Positions 1 to 6,702 of a stretch of DNA of 12,015 bases are shown here, in pieces (the stretch's first letter is position 1; each line of letters begins with the position of its first letter). The notes under the pieces were generated by a model, which saw only the letters and a list, made by a program, of their open reading frames with translations, did no database searches and was not told the DNA's origin. This stretch comes from Planctomycetota bacterium (GTDB lineage Bacteria; Planctomycetota; Planctomycetia; Planctomycetales; Planctomycetaceae), in the NCBI GenBank assembly GCA_027622115.1, contig JAQBZS010000114.1, forward strand, positions 1-12,015, in the 5' to 3' direction. The position numbers and the translations under genes are program-made.

Positions 1-1231
1 CCGGCAACCCCGCCAGCGAGAGCGAGAGCCACAACTCCGCTTCACGATCTCGCCCCAGGGACGTGTAAAACTTAGCCATTGCTTGATGCGTCTTGCTGGA
101 TCGTAAATCGCTTAACAACTCGCGCAACACTTCATGATCGGTGGCATTCGTGAGTTGCTGAACCTGCTTGGTTCGTGCTCTCAGTTGGTCGAGGCCATCG
201 GTTCGGTCGAGACGTTGCAAACAGCGAACCTGCCGATGCATGCCTTCCCAGTCGATATTCCCCGGCCAGATTGGTGCCGCCTTTTTGTAAGCCGCGACGG
301 CAGCTTCCAGATCATTGTCGATTTCGTCGGCCACGCGACCTTTCCAAGCCCAGTATGCGTATGCGTGCGATTCCGCGGTGAGTCGGTCGAGCCACAAGTG
401 GACGTCATCGAATTCGCCAAGTTCGAAATAGATCGCCACCGCTGCTTGCGCGAGGAACGGGTTTGCAGCCGCGTTCGGCAAACGGATCGCGCCCTCCACG
501 ACGCGCCGGGACTCGTTCAAGTTTCCTTTGCGATGAAACCATTTGGCCAACGCGGCGTGCGTCATCACCGCTTCAGTCTCGTTGCTGTGGAACGCGAACA
601 AGCGTTTGAATTCCGATTCGTTGTTGGGTTCTTCGTCTTCGTTCAGGAATCCCATGCGGCGATCGAACAGTTCGTTCGCCGACGCGGGATGGAATTGGCT
701 GAGATACCACTCGCGCAAGCGGAACGCCCGCTGTTCCGGCTTGTCCAATTCAAGCGACTTCCAGAAGTACGGTTCGCTGAGGTCGCCCCGCTCCGTCATG
801 TCGAGCAGCTTCCACATCAAGTAATTCGCATCGAACGATTTCCCGTCGATGCTCAAGGAGCGTTCGAGACAGGCTTCCGCAGCCGCCGGTTTGTGCAGAA
901 TCAGAAAGTAAAGGCGAGCCTGCCGCATCAACGACTCGGGCGCCCGCGACGATTGTTCCGGGATCATGTCGAGAAAGTCGACAGCCAGTCGCGCTGCGTC
1001 CTGGGGCTCACGTTCCTTGTCGTACAACAGCGATTCGGCCATGAGCAGGTAACCGGCCGCATCCTCCGGTCTGAGCCACATGTATGTTCTCAGTTCATCC
1101 TGCGCGGCGGCGGGCTGGCCTTGTCGTAGGTAAGCCTTCGCTCGATCCAGGCTTCCGAGTAATCGCGCGTAGTACAAGCCACACGACAACACGAAGACGA
1201 GGATCAACATCATGAGGACGCGTTTACGCAT
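1..1231 (-). CDS. TPR-repeat protein, membrane-anchored, C-terminus cut by window edge
   Basis: The frame is open from an ATG at 1231 to the left edge (410 codons, no stop), so the 3' end lies outside the window. The N-terminus (MRKRVLMMLILVFVLSCGLYY, residues 1-21) is a basic stretch followed by a hydrophobic helix, so the protein is anchored or exported. The VLSC at 14-17 is only a poor lipobox. The rest is alpha-helical with tetratricopeptide-like spacing: AKAYLRQGQPAAAQDELRTY near residues 31-50, RQARLYFLILHKPAAAEACL near 103-122, AALAKWFHRKGNLNESRRVV near 225-244, and AKFYTSLGRDREAELW near the edge. TPR proteins scaffold protein-protein contacts, and they are often found beside or fused to CRTAC1/ASPIC proteins in planctomycetes. 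The start lies 17 bases after the stop of the upstream CRTAC1 gene, so co-transcription is likely. There is no clear Shine-Dalgarno sequence. TPR class is fairly sure; the role as a scaffold for the neighbour is inferred. Confidence 0.82.
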   Translation of the reverse strand, partial: MRKRVLMMLILVFVLSCGLYYARLLGSLDRAKAYLRQGQPAAAQDELRTYMWLRPEDAAGYLLMAESLLYDKEREPQDAARLAVDFLDMIPEQSSRAPESLMRQARLYFLILHKPAAAEACLERSLSIDGKSFDANYLMWKLLDMTERGDLSEPYFWKSLELDKPEQRAFRLREWYLSQFHPASANELFDRRMGFLNEDEEPNNESEFKRLFAFHSNETEAVMTHAALAKWFHRKGNLNESRRVVEGAIRLPNAAANPFLAQAAVAIYFELGEFDDVHLWLDRLTAESHAYAYWAWKGRVADEIDNDLEAAVAAYKKAAPIWPGNIDWEGMHRQVRCLQRLDRTDGLDQLRARTKQVQQLTNATDHEVLRELLSDLRSSKTHQAMAKFYTSLGRDREAELWLSLSLAGLP

Positions 1232-1248
1232 GCGGGTTGGCTCGATCG

Positions 1249-3117
1249 TCAGTTGGATTCCAGCGGACCGGCTTCCAACCAATCCGCCCACAAGAGTCGT
1301 CGATTGAATTGCTCTTTCGTGAGGTGCAACCGCGAGACTTTTCCATCCGGCCAGGTGACGTCGATGTCCGCGGCGACAACCTGATCCGGGATGCCGATCA
1401 AAACTCGATGGTCGTTCGAGCAAAGGTAGCTCCCGCCCGCGACAATCGGGATCACTTGCTGATGACCGTCGGCCGAAAGCCGGATTCGACCGCCGACGGG
1501 AGCAACTCGGCTGTTCGTCAGCAATTGGATCTGGATGAAGCTGCCGGGCGCCACTGTGTCGTTGCGCAGCAGGGCCGTTGGTCGTTCAAGGTGTGTCACG
1601 ACAAAGTCCGAGTCGCCGTCGTTGTCGAAGTCGCAACTGGCCAGGCCTCGTCCCAGCCATTCGTCCGAAAAGTAATTACCCGCGTGCTTCGAAACGTCCT
1701 GGAACGATGCCTGACCCGTGTTCTGCAGCAGTTGCGGTTTCATCTCGTTCGGGATGTGGTTGGGGCCCAGCACATGTCCGTTGCTGATCATGACGTCTTG
1801 GAAACCGTCACGATTGAAGTCCAGGACGCACGTCCCGAAGCCCAGCGATTCATAGCTGGTGGCGGCAATGCGAGTGGATCGGCTCTCGTCGTCGAAGAGC
1901 AGCCCGCCTCGATTTTGGTAGAGCGTGTTCTTTTCTTGGTAGTAGTGCGTGATCAAGAGGTCGACTCGCGTGTCGCCATCAAAGTCGGCGCAGGCGATGC
2001 CCATGCTGGCCTCGGTCTGTCCCGAGCGACTGGCCGCACAGCCACACAGCTCAGCCACTTCCCGGTACAAGGTGTTCGGGCTGGTGAGTGAGTCACTGCG
2101 CGTGAACAAGAAGTTGGCCGTCATGTCGTTGGCCACATAAACCTCGGGGCGACCGTCTTGGTCCAGATCGACCACACACACGGCCATCCCGCGTCCACCC
2201 GGCCGATTGAAACCGAGCGAATCGGCGGCTTCGACAAAGTGTCCGTCACCCTGATTAACGAACACGGCATCGCGCACGGCGTCATACTTGCCCGGTCCGC
2301 AATAAACGGGCTTGCCGTCCTGCTGGCAAACCGCATGCGTGGCCGGCGTGACGTCCAGGTAATTCACCACGTAGAGATCGAGGTCACCGTCGTTCTCGAC
2401 ATCAAACCACGCGGCGCTGGTACTCCACACGTTGGACAAGTCCGTGCCATCCGGCGACATCCGCAACCTGTCGCTGACGTCCTCAAACGTGCCGTCGCCG
2501 CAATTGCGATACAGCGTGTTTCGGCCATAGTTCGCCACGAACAAGTCGGGGAAGCCGTCTGCATTGAAGTCTCCCACCGCACATCCTTGTCCGTAGTGCT
2601 GGTCGCCGACTTGCGCGAACTGGCCAACCTCACGGAAAGTGCCATCGCCGAGGTTTTGCTCGAGTTGATTGCGATGCGGGTGGGCCGCAGGCGGGCCTTC
2701 GAGCGGGCAGCCGTTGGTGAGATAGACGTCCTGCAGGCCATCGACATCAAAGTCAATCCAGCCGGCCCCGCCACCCATCACTTCCGGGAGCAGAAACCGA
2801 CCGGGCACGATATCACTAAAGCGGGTGAAGTTGATTCCCGCGTCGTGAGCGATATTCACGAACCGAGGACGCACGGCGAGTTGGACCGGCCTTGCATCGT
2901 CCGACTCGATCCGATCGAAGAAGTCTTCAACCCGCCTGGTCCGGCGTGCGACCGCCGCATGCTCGTCGCCATTTTCCGCGACTGGTGACTTGGCGTCACA
3001 TCCCGCAATCCACACCACCACGACAGCACCAAACAAACTCGCACCGGATCCCGAAACAAGAAACCGGTGACAAGCTGTCAACAGACTTGCCACCGAATGG
3101 AGCATGTGGCCGGACAT
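1249..3117 (-). CDS. CRTAC1-family FG-GAP/VCBS propeller lipoprotein with C-terminal ASPIC/UnbV domain
   Basis: 622 residues from the ATG at 3117. The longest open frame reaches 3285, but that overlaps the end of the pseudopilin gene and adds an implausible basic extension. The 3117 start gives an export signal ending in a lipobox, VVWIAGC, with Cys40. The mature part has seven Ca-binding loops of FG-GAP type: DFDVDGLQD (122-130), DFNADGFPD (183-191), DVENDGDLD (239-247), DLDQDGRPE (317-325), DFDGDTRVD (378-386), DFNRDGFQD (433-441) and DFDNDGDSD (496-504). Each is followed by a beta strand such as VYVAN, as expected for a seven-bladed propeller. The ASPIC/UnbV segment spans about 541-600 (GGRIRLSADG, GGSYLCSNDH, VTWPDGKVSRL). 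The family is extracellular and Ca-dependent; its function in bacteria is mostly unknown. The gene begins 5 bases after the pseudopilin stop, so coupled translation is likely. A paralogue lies at 4787-6568. Confidence 0.9.
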   Translation of the reverse strand: MSGHMLHSVASLLTACHRFLVSGSGASLFGAVVVVWIAGCDAKSPVAENGDEHAAVARRTRRVEDFFDRIESDDARPVQLAVRPRFVNIAHDAGINFTRFSDIVPGRFLLPEVMGGGAGWIDFDVDGLQDVYLTNGCPLEGPPAAHPHRNQLEQNLGDGTFREVGQFAQVGDQHYGQGCAVGDFNADGFPDLFVANYGRNTLYRNCGDGTFEDVSDRLRMSPDGTDLSNVWSTSAAWFDVENDGDLDLYVVNYLDVTPATHAVCQQDGKPVYCGPGKYDAVRDAVFVNQGDGHFVEAADSLGFNRPGGRGMAVCVVDLDQDGRPEVYVANDMTANFLFTRSDSLTSPNTLYREVAELCGCAASRSGQTEASMGIACADFDGDTRVDLLITHYYQEKNTLYQNRGGLLFDDESRSTRIAATSYESLGFGTCVLDFNRDGFQDVMISNGHVLGPNHIPNEMKPQLLQNTGQASFQDVSKHAGNYFSDEWLGRGLASCDFDNDGDSDFVVTHLERPTALLRNDTVAPGSFIQIQLLTNSRVAPVGGRIRLSADGHQQVIPIVAGGSYLCSNDHRVLIGIPDQVVAADIDVTWPDGKVSRLHLTKEQFNRRLLWADWLEAGPLESN

Positions 3118-3122
3118 GGAGA

Positions 3123-4127
3123 TCAGTACTCGCCAATCACTTGACCCTCGTTGCGAGAGCCGATGCGGCACCACGTCGTGTGATTGATGTTGTCCGAAAT
3201 GAAATGCACGGACCCGTCGGCAAAGGCACAGTTCACGCCGCCGGTGTGGAAGCTGGATGCCGACATCAAATTGCTGCCATGCCAATCCCCTTCAAACGAG
3301 TGGCATGGTTTGTCGTTGGGGTTCATGGCGTGGTTGTAGGACGAGCCGCAGCCAACAAAAGACCACGCCCAGGATCCACCACGGTTGCCATATCGCCCAC
3401 CGCCGGCACCTTGTGCCAGACATGACGTTCGCAGGGCTGCCGCACTGTTGCCGGAAGCCCAGGTATGCACGGTCCTGGTTTGGGGGCCATGATCATTCAC
3501 ATCGGTTTCGATCGCGAACTCCGCGTACATCGCCGTGTTGGCCGTGCCGTCCGTAATGTCCCGTATTCTGACCGGCATGTCATTCGGACCTTCGCCCACA
3601 AACGACGCCAGACCGTTGTGATTTCCCTCCACACCGTTGTTTGAGTTCGGGAATCGAGCGGTACCGTTGTTGATGGCGTACGTGAAGTTCGCTCGACCAC
3701 CATCCGTCACGCCGGCATTGGATGGGCAGTTGAATGTGGGAATTCGAATACTTGTGGGTGTGATGTTGTCGCTGCCATGCCAGCCCCAGTGTCCGTCCCA
3801 CGGGTGTTGAGAGAAGTTGATGAGTTTGTATTCACTGCCGCGTTCCAAGTGCGGCAGCAGAAACACCTTGTCGGAGAATGTTCCTCGGCGACTTCCGTTC
3901 GGATGCCAGCCGACCGTGATCGGAAAGACGCTGTGCGTGTCATGGTAGTTGTGCATGGCAACCGCAATCTGCTTGAGGTTGTTCTTGCACGAAGTTCGCC
4001 GAGCCGCTTCTCGCGCCTGTTGCACGGCAGGCAGAAGCAGAGCCACCAGGATGGCAATAATCGCGATTACCACCAGCAATTCGATGAGGGTAAAGCCGCT
4101 CCGTCTCAGCCAAGACTTTGAACGCAT
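3123..4127 (-). CDS. DUF1559 pseudopilin (prepilin-type N-terminal cleavage/methylation domain)
   Basis: 334 residues. I chose the ATG at 4127 rather than the longer frame to 4211 because it has an AAGGAG ribosome site 5 bases upstream and puts the prepilin signal at the N-terminus. MRSKSWLRRSG is the leader and cleavage is expected after Gly11, before FTLIELLVVIAIIAI with Glu at +5. This type of helix is inserted in the inner membrane and assembled by type II secretion or type IV pilus-like machinery. Family hallmarks follow: LLPAVQQAREAARR (31-44), CKNNLKQIAVAMHNY (47-61), ITDGTANTAMYAEF (191-204) and, near the end, HTGGVNCAFADGSVHFI (294-310). Length fits the usual 300-370 residues. The biological role of DUF1559 proteins is not settled; planctomycetes encode dozens. 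Neighbours are a transthyretin-like partner upstream, a common pairing, and a CRTAC1 lipoprotein immediately downstream. No peptidase or ATPase for pseudopilin assembly is in the window. Confidence 0.95.
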   Translation of the reverse strand: MRSKSWLRRSGFTLIELLVVIAIIAILVALLLPAVQQAREAARRTSCKNNLKQIAVAMHNYHDTHSVFPITVGWHPNGSRRGTFSDKVFLLPHLERGSEYKLINFSQHPWDGHWGWHGSDNITPTSIRIPTFNCPSNAGVTDGGRANFTYAINNGTARFPNSNNGVEGNHNGLASFVGEGPNDMPVRIRDITDGTANTAMYAEFAIETDVNDHGPQTRTVHTWASGNSAAALRTSCLAQGAGGGRYGNRGGSWAWSFVGCGSSYNHAMNPNDKPCHSFEGDWHGSNLMSASSFHTGGVNCAFADGSVHFISDNINHTTWCRIGSRNEGQVIGEY

Positions 4128-4216
4128 GGTGACTCCTTGGATGAAGTGTGGCAAAGAAAAAGAAATGGGACAAGAGTCAGCTATTGCACAGGTCCGAAGT
4201 CGAACTTGCAAGCGGA
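4128..4216 (-). other. 89-base spacer before the pseudopilin gene
   Basis: This is the largest gap inside the minus-strand cluster. On the minus strand it carries the AAGGAG ribosome site and a pyrimidine-rich run. A weak pair of hexamers, TTGCAA (4206-4211) and TGCAAT (4183-4188) with 17-base spacing, each matches only 4 of 6 sigma70 consensus bases. An internal promoter for the pseudopilin is possible but unproven. No convincing terminator is seen. Confidence 0.3.
4133..4138 (-). promoter_or_regulatory. Ribosome binding site of the DUF1559 gene
   Basis: AAGGAG on the minus strand, with 5 bases (TCACC) before the ATG at 4127. It is the best Shine-Dalgarno sequence in the minus-strand cluster and decides the start codon against the longer in-frame extension to 4211. 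Most other genes here lack a clear site, which is common in planctomycetes. Confidence 0.75.
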
Positions 4217-4750
4217 TTAATCTGATTTTTCGAGATTGAGCTTCAGGTTGATCTGGTCGGTGCCCGTCGCCTCGAACTCGATGGGAGTTGAGGCAAAGTC
4301 AATGTATCGGGCGGGCACAAGCCACGTGGGGGCAAGCTGGCCGGGTCCCGTTTCCGACCACCGGACAACCATCTTGTGGGTGCCCGAGTATACGCCGATT
4401 TCGAGCTTTCCTTCGATATCCGTCACCAAATTGAATGATCCGTCTTCCTCAATCTTGCTGAGTCCACCAAGCGTCATTTTCCCGTCTTTGCCGATGAGTC
4501 GCGTTTCGACAAAGCCGTCAGCCACCGGTTTGCCGTCGAAACTCAGTTTCCCCGCAACCGGCACCAACTCCTGTTTCGACATGGCTTGGAATTGTTCTTC
4601 AATCCAGCCCCGATTCAGTTCGAAGATGATCCAGCCTGTCATGCCGACGATGGCCAAACCGACAACGATTACGCCCCAATGGACCTTACGAGCCGGTCGT
4701 GGCTCGCTTGAAACAGAGGGTTGGGGTTCTGGTTGGTGATGCTCGTTCAT
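4217..4750 (-). CDS. Single-pass membrane protein with transthyretin-like (carboxypeptidase regulatory-like) domain
   Basis: 177 residues from the ATG at 4750. A proline-rich cytoplasmic N-terminus (1-22) with RPARK just before the helix is followed by one transmembrane segment at about 25-44 (WGVIVVGLAIVGMTGWIIFE). The remainder, about 63-175, resembles the small beta-sandwich proteins annotated as carboxypeptidase regulatory-like in planctomycetes: VPVAGKLSFDGKPVADGFVE (63-82), then EDGSFNLVTD (102-111), then VPARYIDFASTPIEFEATG (145-163) and a last strand INLKLNL. Such proteins normally sit next to DUF1559 pseudopilins, as here, and are usually lipoproteins; this one has a transmembrane helix instead. 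They have no catalytic residues and are presumed to be structural or binding domains. It lies 36 bases after the upstream CRTAC1 stop and 89 bases before the pseudopilin start. The family call is good; the function is unknown. Confidence 0.85.
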   Translation of the reverse strand: MNEHHQPEPQPSVSSEPRPARKVHWGVIVVGLAIVGMTGWIIFELNRGWIEEQFQAMSKQELVPVAGKLSFDGKPVADGFVETRLIGKDGKMTLGGLSKIEEDGSFNLVTDIEGKLEIGVYSGTHKMVVRWSETGPGQLAPTWLVPARYIDFASTPIEFEATGTDQINLKLNLEKSD

Positions 4751-4786
4751 GTCGTGAATCTCGACGGACCTAAGTATCAGACGGAT

Positions 4787-6568
4787 TCATCGTCTGCTCG
4801 GGAATGCGGACTGGATGAACTCTTCATGCGACTCGACGACGAAATATTCGCTTCCGGCAACCACTCGTTCAAGAACGGCTTCGGTGCCGCTTGGCCAACG
4901 CACCTTAATCGCAATTTCCGAGTTTTCTCGGGGCGGCCACGCCTCGTGGGAAAGCGACATCAGTTGCAGGTAGTCGTGCGCGGAGAGGTAACTGCCGCCG
5001 CCCTTGACTTGCCGAGTCATCGTGAACTCGCCATTGCTGAGAGTCATCAGCGTGCCGATTCCGTCTCGATTGCTCCGCCTGCCGACGCACGTGAATCGAG
5101 CACAGATGGGGGCCGACACGGAATCGTTTCGCAAGATGGCGGGCGGCCCGTCCTGATGACCGACAACAAGGTCACTGTCGCCATCGTTGTCCAGATCGGC
5201 GACCACCAATGCACGTCCCACACTTGTCTTGGCGAAGTAGTCGCCACCAACCTCTGCGGCATTGAATCGGCCGTGGTGATTGCGAAACACAAGCGGGCGC
5301 TGCGCGTAGTCGCCGTCACGTCCGAGTTCAGCCAGATTGTCATCGGTATGGCCATTCGTCACGACCAAGTCTTCCCAACCGTCGGTATCGAGATCCACGA
5401 AGGCCGCGCCCCAACCCACGCGAGACATGCTGGATGCCGCCAAACCGATGCCATGACTGGTTTCGTCGAACAGCCCGTCCCCACGGTTTTCGTAAAACGC
5501 GTTGTGCTCGCCCGCATAATTCGTAACGAACAAGTCAAACCGGCCGTCGCGGTTGAAATCCGCGGCGTCGACTCCCATGCCGGCCTGGCTGGCGCCAAAG
5601 AAACTAAAGCCCGCTCCGGATTCGCGATGCCGATCAACAAAGCGTCCATGCCCGTCGCTAATGAACAACGAGTTGGGATGCAGATCGTTCCCCACATAGA
5701 TGTCAACATGCCTGTCGCCGTCGAAGTCGGCCGCGATCACACCTTGCCCGCGACGAGCCTCGCCGGCACAGCCGACCTCTTCCAACACGTCGGTAAAAGT
5801 GCCATCGCCGTTGTTCCGGAGCAACGCATCGTGGACCGGTTTGACGGATTTTGGACTGCAAAAAATGCGGACTTTGTTTTTGCGATCTCCGCAGTATTTG
5901 TTGGTCGCGGGCGACCACTCCGCATAATTGCAGACGTAAATGTCCAGAAACCCGTCGTTGTTGAAGTCGAGGCACGCCGCGCTGGTGGCCCATCGCTCGT
6001 CGGAAACTCCGGCGGAATCCGGCAATTGCTCAAAGGTTCCATCGCCAGAGTTGTGGTACAGGATGTTCGCGCCGTAACAAGCGACATAAACGTCGGGAAA
6101 CCCATCGTTATCGAAATCCGCGACTGCCACGCCGGCACTGTATCCGTTATGCGCAACCCCCGTTTGGACGGACACATCCCGGAATTGCCAGTCACCCAAA
6201 TTGCGATACAACCGATTCATGGGCGACGATCGGCTCGAATCCAACGGAAACGGAGTCCCCGTCAGAAAGTAGAGGTCGAGGTTGCCATCGCGATCAAAGT
6301 CGACAGCACCGATGCCGCTGCCGTTCGCCGCGGGAAACGGCTTGTCGGCCGACGTCCCCGATTCATGCACAAAGTCGATGCCACAGTCCGTCATGCTCGT
6401 GAAACGGAAGTCCGTGTGCTCAATGGGAGTGCCTTGTTGATCGGTGTGGAACTGGGCGACTTCGGGCTGCGATTGTGGCTCGTGATTCGGTCGTTCTTCT
6501 TCGAACAGTGCGAGAAACAATGCAACGAGAACCCCAATACCGCATACAATCGCGATCGCGAGATTCAT
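4787..6568 (-). CDS. CRTAC1-family FG-GAP/VCBS propeller protein with N-terminal membrane anchor and ASPIC/UnbV domain
   Basis: 593 residues from the ATG at 6568. The frame stays open to a TTG at 6703, with another ATG at 6652, but the 6568 start places a hydrophobic anchor right at the N-terminus (MNLAIAIVCGIGVLVALFLALF) and leaves room for a promoter. Seven Ca-binding loops are seen: DFDRDGNLD (90-98), DFDNDGFPD (151-159), DFNNDGFLD (201-209), DFDGDRHVD (281-289), DFNRDGRFD (337-345), DLDTDGWED (392-400) and DLDNDGDSD (458-466). An ASPIC/UnbV region follows at about 497-577 (SNRDGIGTLMTL, GGGSYLSAHDYLQL, VRWPSGTEAVLERVV). The product should be an extracytoplasmic seven-bladed propeller held to the membrane. 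It shares architecture with the lipoprotein at 1249-3117 but has a different anchor. It is the first gene of the minus-strand cluster and is divergent from the cytochrome gene. The start is the least certain part. Confidence 0.88.
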   Translation of the reverse strand: MNLAIAIVCGIGVLVALFLALFEEERPNHEPQSQPEVAQFHTDQQGTPIEHTDFRFTSMTDCGIDFVHESGTSADKPFPAANGSGIGAVDFDRDGNLDLYFLTGTPFPLDSSRSSPMNRLYRNLGDWQFRDVSVQTGVAHNGYSAGVAVADFDNDGFPDVYVACYGANILYHNSGDGTFEQLPDSAGVSDERWATSAACLDFNNDGFLDIYVCNYAEWSPATNKYCGDRKNKVRIFCSPKSVKPVHDALLRNNGDGTFTDVLEEVGCAGEARRGQGVIAADFDGDRHVDIYVGNDLHPNSLFISDGHGRFVDRHRESGAGFSFFGASQAGMGVDAADFNRDGRFDLFVTNYAGEHNAFYENRGDGLFDETSHGIGLAASSMSRVGWGAAFVDLDTDGWEDLVVTNGHTDDNLAELGRDGDYAQRPLVFRNHHGRFNAAEVGGDYFAKTSVGRALVVADLDNDGDSDLVVGHQDGPPAILRNDSVSAPICARFTCVGRRSNRDGIGTLMTLSNGEFTMTRQVKGGGSYLSAHDYLQLMSLSHEAWPPRENSEIAIKVRWPSGTEAVLERVVAGSEYFVVESHEEFIQSAFPSRR

Positions 6569-6650
6569 CCAAGATGTTCGGGGGAGCACCGCCACAAATA
6601 CCCCGATCGACGAGTTGCGTTGAAACGGACCGAACCCGCCCGCGAGTGGC

Positions 6651-6680
6651 ATTATCGGTCGCGAATCATTCAAATCGCAA
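6651..6680 (-). promoter_or_regulatory. Candidate sigma70-like promoter for the minus-strand operon
   Basis: On the minus strand, TTGCGA (6680-6675) and GATAAT (6656-6651) are separated by 18 bases. They match 4 of 6 and 5 of 6 consensus positions. The -10 box overlaps the alternative ATG at 6652, so a transcript starting about 7 bases downstream would exclude that start and favour the ATG at 6568. It was found by eye only. Confidence 0.35.
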
Positions 6681-6692
6681 GTCCGCTGCTGC

Positions 6693-6698
6693 GAGGTG
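6693..6698 (+). promoter_or_regulatory. Ribosome binding site of the cytochrome c gene
   Basis: GAGGTG lies 4 bases before the ATG at 6703, a good Shine-Dalgarno match. It supports this ATG as the cytochrome start. Confidence 0.65.
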
Positions 6699-6702
6699 AC
6701 CA

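Larger units (their letters stand above)
6569..6702. promoter_or_regulatory. Divergent intergenic region between the CRTAC1 operon and the cytochrome gene
   Basis: 134 bases between two divergently transcribed genes, so promoters for both directions are expected here. A minus-strand candidate is given separately. On the plus strand I found no well-spaced -35/-10 pair: TTGAAA at 6620-6625 and CATTAT at 6650-6655 are 24 bases apart, which is too far. No clear inverted repeat that would serve as an operator was seen. Confidence 0.5.

Noticed and set aside
134..1129. A 331-codon plus-strand open frame
   Set aside because: It lies wholly antisense to the TPR protein, whose translation is coherent from an exported N-terminus to the window edge. 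The plus-strand product shows no recognisable domain.
1237..2988. Two plus-strand open frames (1237-2091 and 2158-2988) opposite the CRTAC1 lipoprotein gene
   Set aside because: Same antisense effect of the regular FG-GAP codons. The Val/Ile-rich product has no signal peptide, motif or ribosome site.
3118..3285. N-terminal extension of the CRTAC1 lipoprotein to 3285
   Set aside because: It would overlap 163 bases of the DUF1559 gene, including its conserved C-terminal ADGSVHFI motif, and would bury the lipobox signal about 95 residues inside the protein.
4183..4211. Possible internal promoter TTGCAA-17-TGCAAT before the pseudopilin gene
   Set aside because: Each hexamer matches only 4 of 6 consensus bases, which is common by chance in 89 bases. 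It is mentioned with the spacer but not called as a promoter.
4128..4211. N-terminal extension of the pseudopilin to 4211
   Set aside because: It would place 28 residues before the prepilin leader and ignore the AAGGAG site in front of the ATG at 4127.
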